This document shows, piece after piece, positions 10,533 to 22,700 of a stretch of DNA of 64,000 nucleotides. Source of the stretch: Orobanche coerulescens (Eukaryota; Streptophyta; Magnoliopsida; Lamiales; Orobanchaceae); NCBI GenBank assembly GCA_033398695.1, contig CM065815.1:105552501-105616500 (forward strand), in the 5' to 3' direction. Each line of letters opens with the position of its first letter. The stretch's first letter is position 1. The notes beneath the pieces are model-generated. The model ran no database searches and was not told where the DNA came from. It saw only the letters and a list, made by a program, of their open reading frames with translations. A program made the position numbers and the translations under genes.

Positions 10533-10688
10533 TCACGAGTTTGCATGAGAAATTTTGCATGTTGATATATTTATGTACAAAGTTACCAACGAAAGAAATA
10601 TCATACTCCAATAATCAAGATCACAAATTCGAATAATACAGGGTTCGAATACAGATGAAATACACAATAATATAAATCCGGATATACA

Positions 10689-10722
10689 TACTCTCCTACT
10701 AAAAAGGAGTTTCGTCCCGAAA
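10689..10722 (-). other. Polypurine tract of gypsy-1
   Basis: On the minus strand a GGGACGAAACTCCTTTTTAG block and a short purine run lead into the LTR start TGTATATCC. The same block precedes the LTRs of elements C, D and F. Confidence 0.7.
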
Positions 10723-10723
10723 C

Positions 10724-11985
10724 TCAAGACGAAAATAACTCGGTATATCTGGACTTCATGCCATCTTCCGTTTCCCATGTGGCTTCTTCCACTCCGTGAC
10801 GTGACCATAGAACTTTGACCAAAACGATGGGTTTGTTCTTCAACTGCTTAACTCGACTCTCGAGTATCTTGACCGGTCTTTCTTCAAACGTCCCATCCTG
10901 AGTGACCTCGATCTCCCCGAAATCAATGACATGACTAGGGTCCGGTATATATTTCCGTAACTGGGATACGTGGAATACGTTATGAACATGGCTCAACGAC
11001 GGCGGCAATGCCATCTGTATGCCAACTCTCCAACTCTCTCAAGGATCTCGAACGGTCCAATATATCTCGGACTCAGCTTTCCCCTTCTTCCAAAACGGAA
11101 GATTCCCCGAGTAGGAGAAACCTTTAAAAGTACGTGGTCTCCAGTACTGAACTCCAAACGGCGACAACGTACGTCTGCGTAAGATTTCTGGCGACTCTGG
11201 GCGGTCAACAGCCTTTCACGAATCAAGGCTATCTTCTCTCGAGTCTGTATGATCAACTCTGGTTCTGTCCCGATCAAGTCTGATGAATCGTCCCAACATA
11301 GGGGCGATCTACATCTTCTCCTGTATAATGCCTCAAACGGTGCCATCTTAATAGAAGCATGCCAACTATTGTTGTAGGTAAATTCAATCAACGGTAGATG
11401 AACTTCCCAATCAATTGAACAATCTAAGGCACAAGCCCTCAGCATATCTTCCACCGTTTGAATAGTCCTCTCGGATTGTCCATCAGTCTGTGGGTGATAA
11501 GCTGTGCTGAAGTTCAATTTGGTTCCCAAGGCCTTATGAACTGCTTTACAAAAGTGGGACACAAAACGGCCGTCTCGATCAGAAACAATGGTCTTCGGCG
11601 TACCATGCAATCAAACTATCTCCGAAATAAATACTCGTGCCAACCTCTCTGGTCCCCACGTGTCCTTAATGCCTAGAAAATGAGCTGATTTGGTTAAACG
11701 ATCAACTATCACCCAAATCATGTTCATTCCTGTTTTGGTTCTCGGCATACTAGTGATAAAGTCCATCGATATGTCCTCCCACTTCCATTCAGGAATCGGG
11801 AGCGGCTTCAACATTCCGGCAGGCCGTTGATGCTCGATCTTAACCTGCTGACAAGTCAAGCATTTTGAAACATAGTCCACTACATCTTTCTTCATGTTGC
11901 CCCACCAGAAATTCTCCTTCAAGTCCTTATACATCTTACTGGTGCCAGGGTGGATACAGTAGGGCGAATTGTGAGCTTCCTTCAT
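10724..11985 (-). pseudogene. Integrase region of gypsy-1 with chromodomain-like tail
   Basis: Integrase inserts element DNA into the chromosome. The zinc-binding region is at the start (HNSPYCIHPG, later CLTCQQ). The core has [15 protein letters not shown] and [10 protein letters not shown], so all three catalytic acidic residues of the DDE set are present. The tail reads VLVKVLWSRHGVEEATWE, a chromodomain-like end typical of Tekay/Del. Breaks are a TGA just before LHGTPK at about 11608-11610 (Arg expected) and a frameshift between 10993 and 11014. It is continuous with RNase H upstream apart from one stop near 12031. Confidence 0.88.
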
Positions 11986-12030
11986 AATTGTATGTTTCAG
12001 AACACCGACATCGGGAACGCAGAGTCGGTT

Positions 12031-13662
12031 TTAAAATCTCAAAACTCCATCATCATGAATTACGAATCTGGGGGCCTTTCCATTGATCAGTTCATCACGT
12101 AACTGAATCATCAGAGGATCATCTGCCTGTCTAGATTTGATTTCTTCGGTTAATGATGAAGTTATTTCCATCACGCACAGTTGTCCTTGGACTTTTTGTA
12201 ACCACACTTCAATTCCTTCTCGAATCATTTCTCGTTGAAGGCTAAGTTGGGAGGTCAGCGTCTCCAGCATCTGAATAGAAACAGGCTTGCGGCTGAGTGC
12301 GTCGGCCACTACATTCGCTTTGCCTGGATGATATAAAATCTCTAAGTCATAGTCCTTAATCAGTTCTAACCATCTTCTTTGCCGCATATTCAACTCTTTC
12401 TGACTGAAGATGTACTTGAGACTCTTGTGATCCGTAAAGATCTGACAGTGAGTCCCGTACAGATAATGCCTCCAGATCTTTAAAGCAAAAACTACTGCTG
12501 CTAGCTCCAAATCATGTGTTGGGTAATTCACTTCATAAGGTTTCAGCTGTCGCGACGCATAAGCGATCACCTTATCATTCTGCATCAATACACATCCGAG
12601 CCCTTGGTTCGAAGCATCACTGTAAACTATAAATCCTCCAGTTCCCTGTGGAAGTGATAGAATCGGCGCCGTCGTCAATCTCTTCTTCAATTCATCAAAG
12701 CTAATCTGACACAACTCGTTCCACTCAAACTTTTGAGTTTTCTGCAGGAGTCGAGTAAGTGGGCGGGAAATTTTGGAAAACCCTTCCATGAACCGACGGT
12801 AATAACCAGCAAGTCCTAAGAAACTTCGGACTTCTTTCACATTCTTTGGAGTCTTCCAATCCAAAACCACTTCAATCTTCTGAGGATCTACTCGGAATCC
12901 TTCAGCTGATACCACATGACCGAGGAACATTACTTCCTTTAGCCAGAATTCACACTTAGAGAGTTTGGCGTACAGTTGCTCGCTTCATAAAAGTTCTAAT
13001 ACAATCCGCAAATGCTATGCATGCTCTTCCGGGTTCTTAGAATACACTAGAATGTCATCAATGAACACGACTACAAATTTATCCAAATATTCGATGAACA
13101 CTCGGTTCATCAATTGCATGAATACAGCAGGTGCATTAGTGAGACCAAACGGCATCACTACAAACTCATAGTGTCCGTAACGAGTTCTGAACGCTGATTT
13201 CGGAACATCAGATTCCTTAATCCTCAGCTGATGATATCCTGATCTCAGATCGATTTTAGAAAATACTGTTGCCCCTTGCAACGGGTCGAACAGGTCATCA
13301 ATCCGTGGCAACGGATACTTATTCTTAATTGTCATCTTGTTCAGCTCTCGATAGTCGATACACAGTCGAAGCGATCCATCCTTCTTTCGGACAAAAAGAA
13401 CCGGCGCTCCCCAGGGCGAAACGCTTGGCTGAATAAAGCCTTTGTCCAGTAACTCCTCCAGCTGCTTTTTCAATTCATACATCTCAGTAGGTGCCATACG
13501 ATACGGCGCCTTAGAAATTGGTGTAGCTCCGGGTTCCAACTCAATGGTAAATTCTACATCCCTTCGTCGAGGTAGTCCAGGTAACTCGTTAGGAAATACA
13601 TCTGGAAATTCGTTTACACCAGGAATGGATGAAAGTTCCACAATTTCATCTTCTTTCTTCAT
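12031..13662 (-). pseudogene. Reverse transcriptase and RNase H of gypsy-1
   Basis: Copies element RNA into DNA. RT motifs in order: [53 protein letters not shown] and the catalytic FIDD at about 13054-13065. RNase H follows with [30 protein letters not shown] and [10 protein letters not shown], then [14 protein letters not shown]. The frame from 13662 to 10993 is otherwise single, but in-frame stops occur just after EEHA (near 13015), near 12983, and after VLRF (near 12031). The motifs are otherwise intact, so loss is probably recent. Confidence 0.9.
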
Positions 13663-13689
13663 TGCATAGCACTAGTATCCGGTGCAGCC

Positions 13690-14100
13690 CTATTTCAACA
13701 GTTTGACAGCTTTCAACGCTTTGATCAACTTTCCTGAGCTTCCCGGTTTCCATCCCTCAAACAGTATTTCGGAACCATCATCAGCGATCAGCGAGATATT
13801 CCTCCTTCGGTAGTTCACAATTGCTCCATATCGATTAAGCCAATCGTCTCCGAGTATCAGGTCGTGTCCTTGCATTTCTATCACAATCAAATTTGAGAGC
13901 CACTCTCTGCCTCCAAATGATACAGGGAAATTTCTGGTTTCTAATTTCCCGACAATCCTCTCTCCACTCGGTAAACCAACAACATAAGGTTCACAAGTAT
14001 GAAAACCAGAAATATTCAAACGATTTACACATGACAAGGATATAAAAGAATGCGTAGCTCCTGTATCGAATAAAACGCTAACTGGCTGGGAAAGGATGCG
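13690..14100 (-). pseudogene. Aspartic protease of gypsy-1
   Basis: Protease cuts the polyprotein. The catalytic motif DTGATHSF is visible with DTG at 14060-14068, followed by GLPSGERIVG and LILGDDWLNRYGA, the usual order in this family. The frame continues to 13690. Upstream, toward gag, the reading frame changes (a frame with PPRLYEMRRTDD occupies 14100-14240), so at least one indel separates gag from protease. Confidence 0.85.
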
Positions 14101-14308
14101 GGCAGTGCACGATGCGGCAAGACATCACGATCGTCTGTTCTCCTCATCTCGTACAGACGTGGGGGAACAGATCCGGCACTCGATGTACCCTTTCGGTCCC
14201 ACTGTCCTCTGCCTCGCCCGCGGCCAAAATTCTGAGGCATCTGAACACTTTGCTATGTCTATTGGATACTGGCTTCCTGCTGGACTGGCTGTGGTGTACG
14301 GGCTCTAA

Positions 14309-15368
14309 AAGACTTTGCAGCCTCTTCACAGAACACCGCACGATGTCCCTCTCGACCACAATCAAAACAAGTCACGACAGGTAGGGGTCAATTCCATCGA
14401 TAGTGCCCCATCTGGGCACAGTTAAATCATTTCCTGGTAACATCAGTCATGGTTGATGTTGTTCCGAAGTTCTTTCCACTCCTAACTGGGTGCGGAGGTT
14501 TCTTGAAAGAGTGAAAGGATGACTGGGCCTTGCGGGGCCCGCTGTTCTTGTGCTCTGTAAAAGTACCAGAGACTTTCTGCTTCTTGGATTCCTTAAATTT
14601 CTCCATAGTTGCTTCCTTGATCTCATACGCCAACGCCTTATCCTGGTATTGACGAAATGTAGTACATTCAAAACCAGACATATACCTCTGGATTTCTAGT
14701 TTCATCCTCATATCAAAATGGATCATCATTTCTGCATCTGTTCTGACCAGATGTCGAACAAATGCCAGTTGTTGGTTAAACGTCTTAGTTGCCTGAGATA
14801 CTGGCACATCTGAAGGCTGAGCGGAGAAAAACTCTCGAACTTTGGCTTTCCTCACAGGATGAGGGCAGTACTGAGCTTCCATCATCAATTTAAACTCTGT
14901 CCAATCGGCATCATGGTCTACAGGCCGGATGGCTTCCCACCATTCGGACGCTTCCCCTATCAGAAAATATTGAGCGATAGAGGCTCTCTGGTCGTCTGGG
15001 CAGTTAATTCCGGCAAAGATTTTCTCCAGTTCCTTCAACCAATGGTCCCAGGTGGGAGTCTCAGAAATACCGTCGAATTTGGGTGGTTGCATCTTCGCTA
15101 CCTCTTGTAGCCACTGGTCACCTCGATTTCCCATGTCTGGGATCCCTTGCTGTCTCTCTCCCTGCTGTAGTCCCACTGCCACTTGCATTCGGTCCACGAC
15201 TTGGGCGAACTGAGTCATCTGGTTCACTACTTGACGAAGGATCTCTGGTACAGCAGGTTCCGGTTCGTTGTTAATAGATCGTTGTGGCTCGCCTGAGCTA
15301 TGACTGGCTTGATTTGAAGGCGACGCTTCTCTTTCTGCATTCCTTCGTCCGCGTCCGCCTCTCAACAT
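14309..15368 (-). pseudogene. gag: Gag of gypsy-1
   Basis: The capsid/nucleocapsid precursor. I place the start at ATG 15366-15368 (MLRGGRGRRNAE), because upstream codons of the same frame lie in the leader next to a likely splice acceptor. The gag core spans PPKFDGISETPTWDHWLKEL, ASEWWEAIRP, FKLMMEAQYCP and FNQQLAFVRHLV. The first frame ends at TGA 14427-14429. In a shifted frame further down a zinc knuckle CFDCGREGHRAVFC is readable at about 14329-14370, so a frameshift separates capsid and nucleocapsid parts. The N-terminal Arg/Gly repeat is shorter than in the 7663-8073 copy. Confidence 0.87.
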
Positions 15369-15586
15369 ACTGTAAGCATAAATACTCAATATACCGGAAA
15401 CAATACCATTCAAATGCTCAAGTACAAAGGAATATAACATCTAAAAAATGAGATAGAGTTTAGGAACTTACAACCACCGCCCGCACGAAGACGTAGGCAG
15501 TACAGTGATGTTATTCGCGGCCGGTTACCTCAAAAGACATAAATGACCCCTATTTTAACCCAACGGCCAAGATATCCATAATCTTA
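15369..15586 (-). other. Untranslated leader of gypsy-1
   Basis: Between PBS and gag ATG. On the minus strand TTTATGCTTACAG directly precedes TATG, resembling a 3' splice site two bases before the start codon. No donor is assigned. Confidence 0.4.
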
Positions 15587-15598
15587 GCTCCGATACCA
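15587..15598 (-). other. tRNA-Met primer-binding site of gypsy-1
   Basis: TGGTATCGGAGC on the minus strand, five bases inside the 5' LTR that ends at 15604. Identical to the copy at 8292-8303. Confidence 0.87.
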
Positions 15599-16529
15599 TA
15601 TTCTGTAACACCCCCGATATATTCAGGAATATTACAGCGCTGTAAATCCTTTACGTAAGGATTTACAAGGCTGAAGAATTGAACAGACATTAACAGGTAC
15701 AAATGAATGGAAGTAACGGAATTAAGATACAACAGTTTTGACCAAATACTGAAAATACAAATGTTCAACAGAAACTTATTAATACATCACCAATTCAAAT
15801 TCATCATAAACGACTACGTACTCGAGTACTCATTGAAATAACCAACAAATAATAGTCGAATAAACCCGGCCGGAACATCACTCTGCACCCTCGTCGTCAT
15901 GCAGCTCCAGTAGTTGTTTTCCCACTCTCCTGGATCCTGAACATAAACAAAATGTTCACCCCGAAGGGGTTAGCACAACGATGCTAGTACAAGTACCACA
16001 ACATATTATTCATATCTCAAGAAGAATAATAATGTAAACGACAAAAATACCAACGAGTCTTCTCCTACGAGAAACTCATAAATGACATACACAACTGATA
16101 ATCACAACAAGATATCATAACATACATATGGTAATTCCGACGATCCAGCGTTCACTGCCTAGAACCCACGATGATCCCGTCAGACCAACCTGTGGTGGAA
16201 AAACCCATCCGATGATCCAGCGCACGCTAGCATAGATCCCCCGATGATCCCGTAGGACCAACACGAGGTGGGCATACAACAACGACATACATGCACAACA
16301 ATATGTATAACATAAATACATAAAACAAATAAGGTACTTGCCTCGATTCGAAGACAAGAACAATACTTCCATGAAAACGAACGCTCGAAGGTCGCTCCCC
16401 CCAATCAAACACGTAAAAAGCTCGAACCTTAACAAAAGAAATAATATAGAATTTATCTCACATCGTACCAATGTCTAACAACTCGATTTACGGCCCAAAG
16501 TTCATAGAATGTAATCTGCCTGAACTTCT

Positions 16530-16745
16530 TAGTGCACGCTAAGTACTCTGTGTAGCGTGCGTTAAGTCTGCTCGATAGCGCACGCAAACACCAAAGCCTA
16601 GCGTACGCTAACTATGCATGGTCAGTACTTCACTGATCTGCCGACTGACTCGTCTGATGGCCTAACATACGTTACGTACCAAACGTAGCGTACGTTAACT
16701 CATGCTCGATAGCGCACGTTAATCTACATAGCTTAGCGTGCGCTA
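16530..16745. repeat. Palindrome array, 5' LTR copy of 9236-9451
   Basis: 12-mers start at 16530, 16553, 16576, 16599 and 16663, 16686, 16710, 16734. Spacing (23, 23, 23 and 23, 24, 24) is identical to the other LTR. Confidence 0.9.
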
Positions 16746-17602
16746 ACTGTGCATGGCAGTTTACTACTGGGCAGTAGAATGATCTCGACATGATCAAACC
16801 AAATGAAATCTTCAGTGATAATTCATGTTACCTCCATGAATATCATGTTCATACGGTTAAGAATGATCTTACGGATAACAACAACTTCGGATTCAAGAAT
16901 ATGTATACTATTATGAAACCATATTCCATTACGATTACAATTCTTCATGCGATAATTCGGAAGGCTTAACGGTCGATATCAACACCTTTATATCAATCAA
17001 AAACTATCATTCTGTAGTTTGATTAACATTCCATCTTTACAAGATAAATCCTTCCATGATCAATCCTTTAAATTCGTCTAACAATAATGATGTTAAAGTC
17101 AAGTCCATGATTGCTATGAAAACACCTACTAGATTCGGATTACCTAATGATAGAAGCTTCCTCTACTTGTTCATTGTAATAAGATTCGAATCATGATGTT
17201 CATAATCAAGGTACTTAAGGCATAATCATCTCAATATTCCAAACATGATGTGGTTTGGATAATTTACCCAAGAACTCATTATTTTGCTAGCATGATCATC
17301 TTATCCTCCATAACACGAATCTAGAGTTGGAGATAGAATCAACATACCTTAATATGACGAAATCACTGAACTCCAAAGGTAGAATCTGACTCTGGTTGGA
17401 TATACGTCACTCCAAGGTGCTACTCCTCTTCAATGATCAATAACAAGAAGTATCCAATGTCCAATGGTCAAGTGGATGTGTTATAAGTGTGTCTAAGGAA
17501 GATAATATGCCCTCTGGTCTCTCAAAGACGAAATGTGAACGAAGAAAATGAGAACAAAATGGAGTGCTGGCCCATATATAAACTTTCTGTACAAAAGAAG
17601 AT

Positions 17603-17826
17603 TATCGCACGCTACTAAGCATTCCTTAGCGCGCGCTAATAAGAGTTGACTTCAAAACTATCGAGGTTCGTCCGCGGGAATCTTACCCGGTCCCATGTCC
17701 CGGCTGGCGCATGTGCTAGCCGCCCAGCTCAATAATTGAGTGCCTAGCGCACGCAACTCCTATATACGTAGCGTGCGCTAGTAGTAGCCGATAGCGCGCG
17801 TTAAGCTACATTCTTAGCGTGCGCTA
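17603..17826. repeat. Palindrome array, 5' LTR copy of 10309-10532
   Basis: Same pair plus group of four as in the 3' LTR. One member reads TAGCGCGCGTTA where the 3' LTR copy has TAACGCGTGTTA, a CpG-to-TpG/CpA type difference. Confidence 0.88.
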
Positions 17827-17981
17827 TCACGAGTTTGCATGAGAAATTTTGCATGTTGATATACTTATGTACAAAGTTACCAACGAAAGAAATATCATAC
17901 TCCAATAATCAAGATCACAAATCCGAATAATACAGGGTTTGAATACAGATGAAATACACAATAATAAATCCAGATATTACA

Positions 17982-18340
17982 CAACCAAGTGTATCAATCT
18001 GTTTGAAAGATACATGGAGATTTATTTAAGAATCATACAGTTATGTACACCTTAATTTTGATAAACTTTACTCCTTTGTGGGGAGCCTGTGGACATAGAG
18101 GATGTTTCCTCGAACCACATTCTATATCGTGCTTCACTTGCTTACTTACTTCTGTATTACTGCCTGTGGTTTATTTATATATATCTTGTTAAATTCTGTA
18201 AGCACCAAGCATACAGGAGTACTTACAGTTGCTATAATTACAACAACTCACTCACATACTTCCGCTACACAAAATCTTCAAAATAGAATACAGCTTGTTC
18301 ACCCCTGCGAATCAGTCATATAAGTATACCTTGACCAACA
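17982..18340 (+). repeat. 3' portion of the 5' LTR of an old copia element
   Basis: Sequence between the gypsy-1 insertion and a decayed primer-binding site. It ends TTGACCAACA at 18340, a copia-type LTR end, followed by TGTAGTATCAAAATGG, which aligns with the young copia PBS region AGTGGTATCGGAGCGG. The remainder of this LTR was displaced by gypsy-1 and is not in the window. Confidence 0.55.
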
Positions 18341-18463
18341 TGTAGTATCAAAATGGTTGGTTCTATAAATAATCAATCGGTTTTTAACCTGAACCATTTC
18401 CACAATCACTAGCTTTTAAAACTGCATACTTTTATCTTTCAAAATCATCTCGTATCTCTCTAC

Positions 18464-19978
18464 ATGGATTCCTCTATGATTAATAAAGTCCCAATATTTT
18501 GTATTAACGAATTTGATGACTAGAGAATTAAAATAGAAACACATCTTGCTACCATGCACAAACAGATGCTCTTCGTGATACAGGAAGGACCTATCACCAT
18601 AATGAAGGTCAATCCAACAACCAAAATAAAAGGTCAACTCTATACAGAGATGATGGAGAATTTGCGCAATCAATGCACTACTGATGAATGAAATCAAGCA
18701 AACCTGGACAACATAGCTAAGGATGTACTATTTGTCACTCTTGACAAATGCGCATTCTCAACGATAAAAGGATGTAAGACCACCAAAGCGATAAACTTAA
18801 GATAATATGCAAGGATACTGAGCTCTCGAAAGAAAACAAAATTTCTAAACTCTCTCAATAATTTGAGTCTATTGAAATGAGATCTTCAGAAGCTTTTGAG
18901 GATATTGATCTCAGATTCACTGGCATTGTCGGTGAACTTGAAGCGCTGGAAAAAGAGTACTCCCCAAAAGAGAAAAACCTCAAAATAATTAGATATCTTC
19001 CTTCGTGGTGGGAGATTAATGCCACAATCATGTGTGTGTCCTGTATCCTGAATGAAATGCCTGCTTTAGATATCTTCTATGACCTCAAGGCTTTTAAGTA
19101 TGACATTGACAGGAGAGACAAGACAGAAGAATCACCTACAAAGACTATAGCTCTTGCGGCTGTATCCGATAGGAGACACAACTCTGTTCAGTACCTCCAA
19201 AGATACAAGATATAATGATGATGATGATGCTGATGTTCTGTCACAAGACGAGATGGCACTACTGATGTAGAAGTTTTGCAAATTTATCAAGAAATCTGGA
19301 AAAACTCCCTACTGGCCTAAATCCTCAAACAAGGTGAGTTCCATATCACTATCCACGGGAGATTCTAACTTGTGTTACAACCGTAAGAAGCCAGGACACT
19401 AAGCAAATAGATGTCCGCACTCTAAGGTTCAAAGACTACCAGAAGCCGAAGAATAGGAAAAGGATGAGAAGCGCAGAGTATGGAGATGTAAGTTGAAGAT
19501 ACTCACTGGGAATCATATGCAATGCCTACAACAAGGAGGAATATCTACAAGCTGGCACTGACAGCGACTCACTGAAGATAAGGTAAGTTCAAGACCAGTT
19601 CCTGTAGAAAAGGCAAACCTACAGCAGTACCCTCAGTACAGAGAATAAGGGATGCCGTTCCACCACCTACCTCTTATCATAAGCAGTAGAAAGCACAGCC
19701 CCACAAACCTGTGAACAGAAAAAGCGATGCCCAACGGTAATAGTATGCTCCTCCTGTATATTAACAATATCAAAAGCAGAAACAGGGGAATGCTGTACTT
19801 CGACAATAATAGAATAATCAATCAAGGTATAAAACACCTTAATACTAGGTACAGAAATCCTGGAACCTATCCCCCGAGCAAGCTGCCGCTCAATTCTATC
19901 GACATCAGGTATGAGAATCTAACTGGAGAGAGAGGAGGTAATCTAGAAGGCAAAGAGAAATGGTTCTTCCCCTAGACT
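18464..19978 (+). pseudogene. gag: Decayed gag of the old copia element
   Basis: From ATG 18464 the product starts MDSSMINKVPIFCINEFDD, matching the young copia gag (MDTSMINKVPMFSINEFDD) at 31869, then hits a stop. The middle is open at 18877-19215, with DLRFTGIVGELEALEKEY, a gag segment of the UBN2/DUF4219 type. A zinc knuckle is recognisable at 19373-19414 as CYNRKKPGH-stop-ANRC, with the second Cys lost. Several stops and frame changes follow. The sequence breaks at 19978, where a solo gypsy LTR is inserted, and resumes at 34626. Confidence 0.8.
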
Positions 19979-20900
19979 TGTAACACCCTAATACATTTAG
20001 GGATATTACAGCGCCGTAAACCCTTACCCAAGGATTTACCAGGCTACAACACATGACACCAAACAATACATGTCGAAAATGGACATAACCATATAAACAA
20101 AATGCTTCACATCTATTATAAAATACTGAATAAAATACAATCGAGAACTAATAAGACTTGCGGATTAAGGAAATAATTACACGACATCATAAATTTACAT
20201 AATATGAAAGATATGACAAATGACTCAAGACTTCTCGGGTATCTAGTATCGTCGCGGGGTGTCATCACCTTCGGGTGTCCATGTGGATGCTCCACCAATT
20301 CAACTGTACCTGAATACATGAAACGTAACCCTTTGAGGGGGTTAGCCGTGGAATAGCTAGTGCAAGTATATAAATTATGAAATAATATTTCTTGAACAAT
20401 AAAGTAAGCATAACATCATTTCACAAAATTCAAGACTAGTATTCTGGAATAACTAAGCCTCATATCATTTCGCATTTCAAACATATACGTGATTAACCAT
20501 GGATCGTGCCAGAAGCAGCGACCCCTCAAAGGAGCCGTCGTTCCATCCGAGAGTGGTGTTCATGGATCGCACCAGAAGTAACGACACCTCACAGGACCCA
20601 TCGGCCCGTCCCGGAGTGAACATATACTCACACACAACACATATACTTCACTTTCAATGTCAAGAACATATAAGCATAAACATATACTTGCCTTATATGG
20701 TCGGGCCTTTAAAGCGGATCCGTTGAAGTCTCCGAGATCCAAATTTCCACGCCTAAACAAGGTATTAATATTCCGATATCAATAACTCACTAATAGTAAT
20801 ATTCTATAACATTCAATCTCCGCATCAACGGCTATCCGAATTTTATAATTTTCTTTTCCGTTTTTCTCAAAAATGACGACCCGACTTAAAATTCTAGAAT
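19979..20900 (-). repeat. Solo gypsy LTR (G), left part
   Basis: Starts TGTAACACCC at 19979, with the flanking AGACT (19974-19978). The rest of the LTR resumes at 33141 after the young copia insertion. It has a 63-bp tandem pair at about 20497 and 20560 and a GGGGGTTAGC hairpin arm near 20336. The total solo LTR is about 2.4 kb, like the other gypsy LTRs here. There is no internal region on either side. Confidence 0.78.
20896..20900. other. Target-site duplication of the young copia element (left)
   Basis: AGAAT directly before the LTR start TGTTGTCC at 20901; repeated at 33136-33140 after the other LTR. Confidence 0.93.
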
Positions 20901-22055
20901 TGTTGTCCACTTAAGTATACTGGATACAGTTTGGAAAATCGTTTAAACAACAAACTGTATGGAATCTAAATCTGAGTGCGTAGCGGAAGTCTTGGATACA
21001 GTTAATTGCCGTGGATACAGCAACGACGTATTAGGTGTATACTTAATATATCACAGTTATTTCAAACAGTAAAAGCAGAAGGTAAATAACACAGTAATTT
21101 AAGTGGTTCGAGGTAAACCCCTCTACGTCCACTGGTCCTCCACACAGGAGTAAAAAGTTTATTATATAATTACTGCGTACACAACTACGTAATTATAAAC
21201 AAACCTATCCTTGTATCGTTCACACAGATTGATACAAAGACCGTTACTTTTAACCGTTCACACAGATTGGTTAAAGCTTCCTTCTTGACTAGCTTCTTCA
21301 CACACAGTTCCAAAGCTTCGTCCTTATTCGTCCCACACAGGTCAGAATAACTTGTTGAGTTCACACAGAGCTCGGTTTTTACACAGAGGTAAAAGGTAGG
21401 TAACCAGATAAGAACAGCAGCTTTGAATATCACGTTCTTGAGCTGATGATAGCTGTTCTTGATGTTGAGCACTGTATATCTCTTTCGTTCTAACTTGCAG
21501 TATGCTCTGGAGATATGTTTGCTCAGATGATAACTTTGATAGCTTTGAGAGTTATGTTACTTGAGGTCACTGATCTTCAATGTCTTCAAGGATATATATA
21601 GTCTCTGAAGAAAGTATCCGTTGAGATGTCCGTTTGAATAAGATTTCCTTCAACGGGAATATGACATGATCCGGATTTCGCGAGATTCTGAAGATCTGAA
21701 GACTGACAGTATTTAAATACTTTATCCTAGAGTATTTAAATACTTCTTTGTTCAACGGGACTTGACTTGTGTTCTTTCTTGTCCTTTTGTGAACTGTATG
21801 GAAGATGACTGTATTTAGAGCATCGAGACAGTTTCCATACTTGATCTTTTACAAGTCTTCTTGCTGTACTGACTAGCTTCACTGATGCTGATTCGAGGCA
21901 GGTTTTCGATATAGGATAAAGCCTTGAAGCCTCGATACAGTTTCCTTACTGTATATTTGGCATATATGTCAAAACCTTCTCAATAACAAATAACAATCGA
22001 TACAGGGATCGGGTATCCCGGCTGATTCGATACAGGGTGATTGTTTTTCCCAACA
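20901..22055 (-). repeat. 3' LTR of the young copia element (1155 bp)
   Basis: TGTTGTCCAC...TTCCCAACA. TATATATA at 21592-21600 is the likely TATA box on the minus strand. CACACAG occurs about seven times between 21133 and 21385. Differences from the other LTR cluster at CAG/CTG trinucleotides. Confidence 0.92.
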
Positions 22056-22070
22056 ATTTCCCCCTTTTTG
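22056..22070 (-). other. Polypurine tract of the young copia element
   Basis: On the minus strand CAAAAAGGGGGAAAT directly precedes the LTR start TGTTGGG. A G-run of this form next to TGTTG is characteristic of Sireviruses. Confidence 0.88.
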
Positions 22071-22700
22071 ACAATTTGCCAAGACTAACTTACTTCAACT
22101 CTTCGAGTCTTCTTGATGATGCCAAAACCTTCTTCATGAAGCATTCTTCTTCGATGACTTCAGCGATTTCTTGGTCTTTTGTCAATAGGTCCGACTTAGT
22201 GACTTAGTCTACAATAATGAACTGCTCGCAGGCATGTTCGATACAGTTTGAGATTTATTACAACTTAAGCTTTATGATTGGTGCGCAGGCATAATCTTAC
22301 AATGTATTCTAAGTTTACAACTGAAACTATGAACTGTTCGTAGACTAGTTCGTACAGCTTATTTTTCAATCAAGTTTATCTAACTTGAGATTCCTATCAA
22401 ACAATTTTAAGTAATCATACATAAACACAGTAGATTACGAGTTGTAATCTTTCAAGACAAACAAACTATTTTATTGATATTCAAAATGATTGAGTACAAA
22501 GTTTGCTGTTTCGAATAGAAATTACAAAAACAAAAATAATATACATAAATTTCATCTCCTCATCTATAATCCGCATGCCTCCAAGGTCTCTTTCCTGGCT
22601 CATTCTCGGTGCCGCGCCACCAGTTTTGAAGTGAATCATTGCCTCGTTCCTGGTAAATCGCTCTTCCTTCATATGAACGATCAAAGGCAAGTATCCAATC
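22071..22700. other. Non-coding 3' part of the young copia element
   Basis: AT-rich, with no recognised motif. It separates the extra gene from the PPT; short open frames here show no coding signal I trust. Confidence 0.4.

Larger units (their letters stand above)
8309..10688 (-). repeat. gypsy-1 LTR shared between two internal regions
   Basis: Ends are TATAACACCC at 8309 (G to A change from TGTAACACCC) and GGATATACA at 10688. A PPT lies on one side and a PBS on the other, so it serves as 3' LTR of one internal region and 5' LTR of the next. It contains palindrome arrays at 9236-9451 and 10309-10532, a TATA-like block at 10281-10288, a duplicated 73-bp block (8876 and 8949) and a CCCCGAAGGGG hairpin near 8675. 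Confidence 0.88.
8309..17981 (-). mobile_element. Complete gypsy-1 element (Tekay/Del-like), 9.67 kb, decayed
   Basis: Two LTRs of 2380 bp (8309-10688) and 2378 bp (15604-17981) flank an internal region with PBS, gag, protease, RT, RNase H, integrase and PPT, all on the minus strand. Long LTRs, a tRNA-Met primer site and an integrase tail ending in a chromodomain-like segment fit the Tekay/Del chromovirus lineage. It is inserted in the 5' LTR of the old copia element; the flank at 17982 is CAACC. The other target flank is not visible because a second internal region follows the 3' LTR. Confidence 0.85.
15604..17981 (-). repeat. 5' LTR of gypsy-1 (2378 bp)
   Basis: TGTAACACCCCC at 15604 and CAGATATTACA at 17981 give perfect TGTAA/TTACA ends. 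It aligns end to end with 8309-10688, offset about 7294, with scattered substitutions. Palindrome arrays are at 16530-16745 and 17603-17826. Confidence 0.9.
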
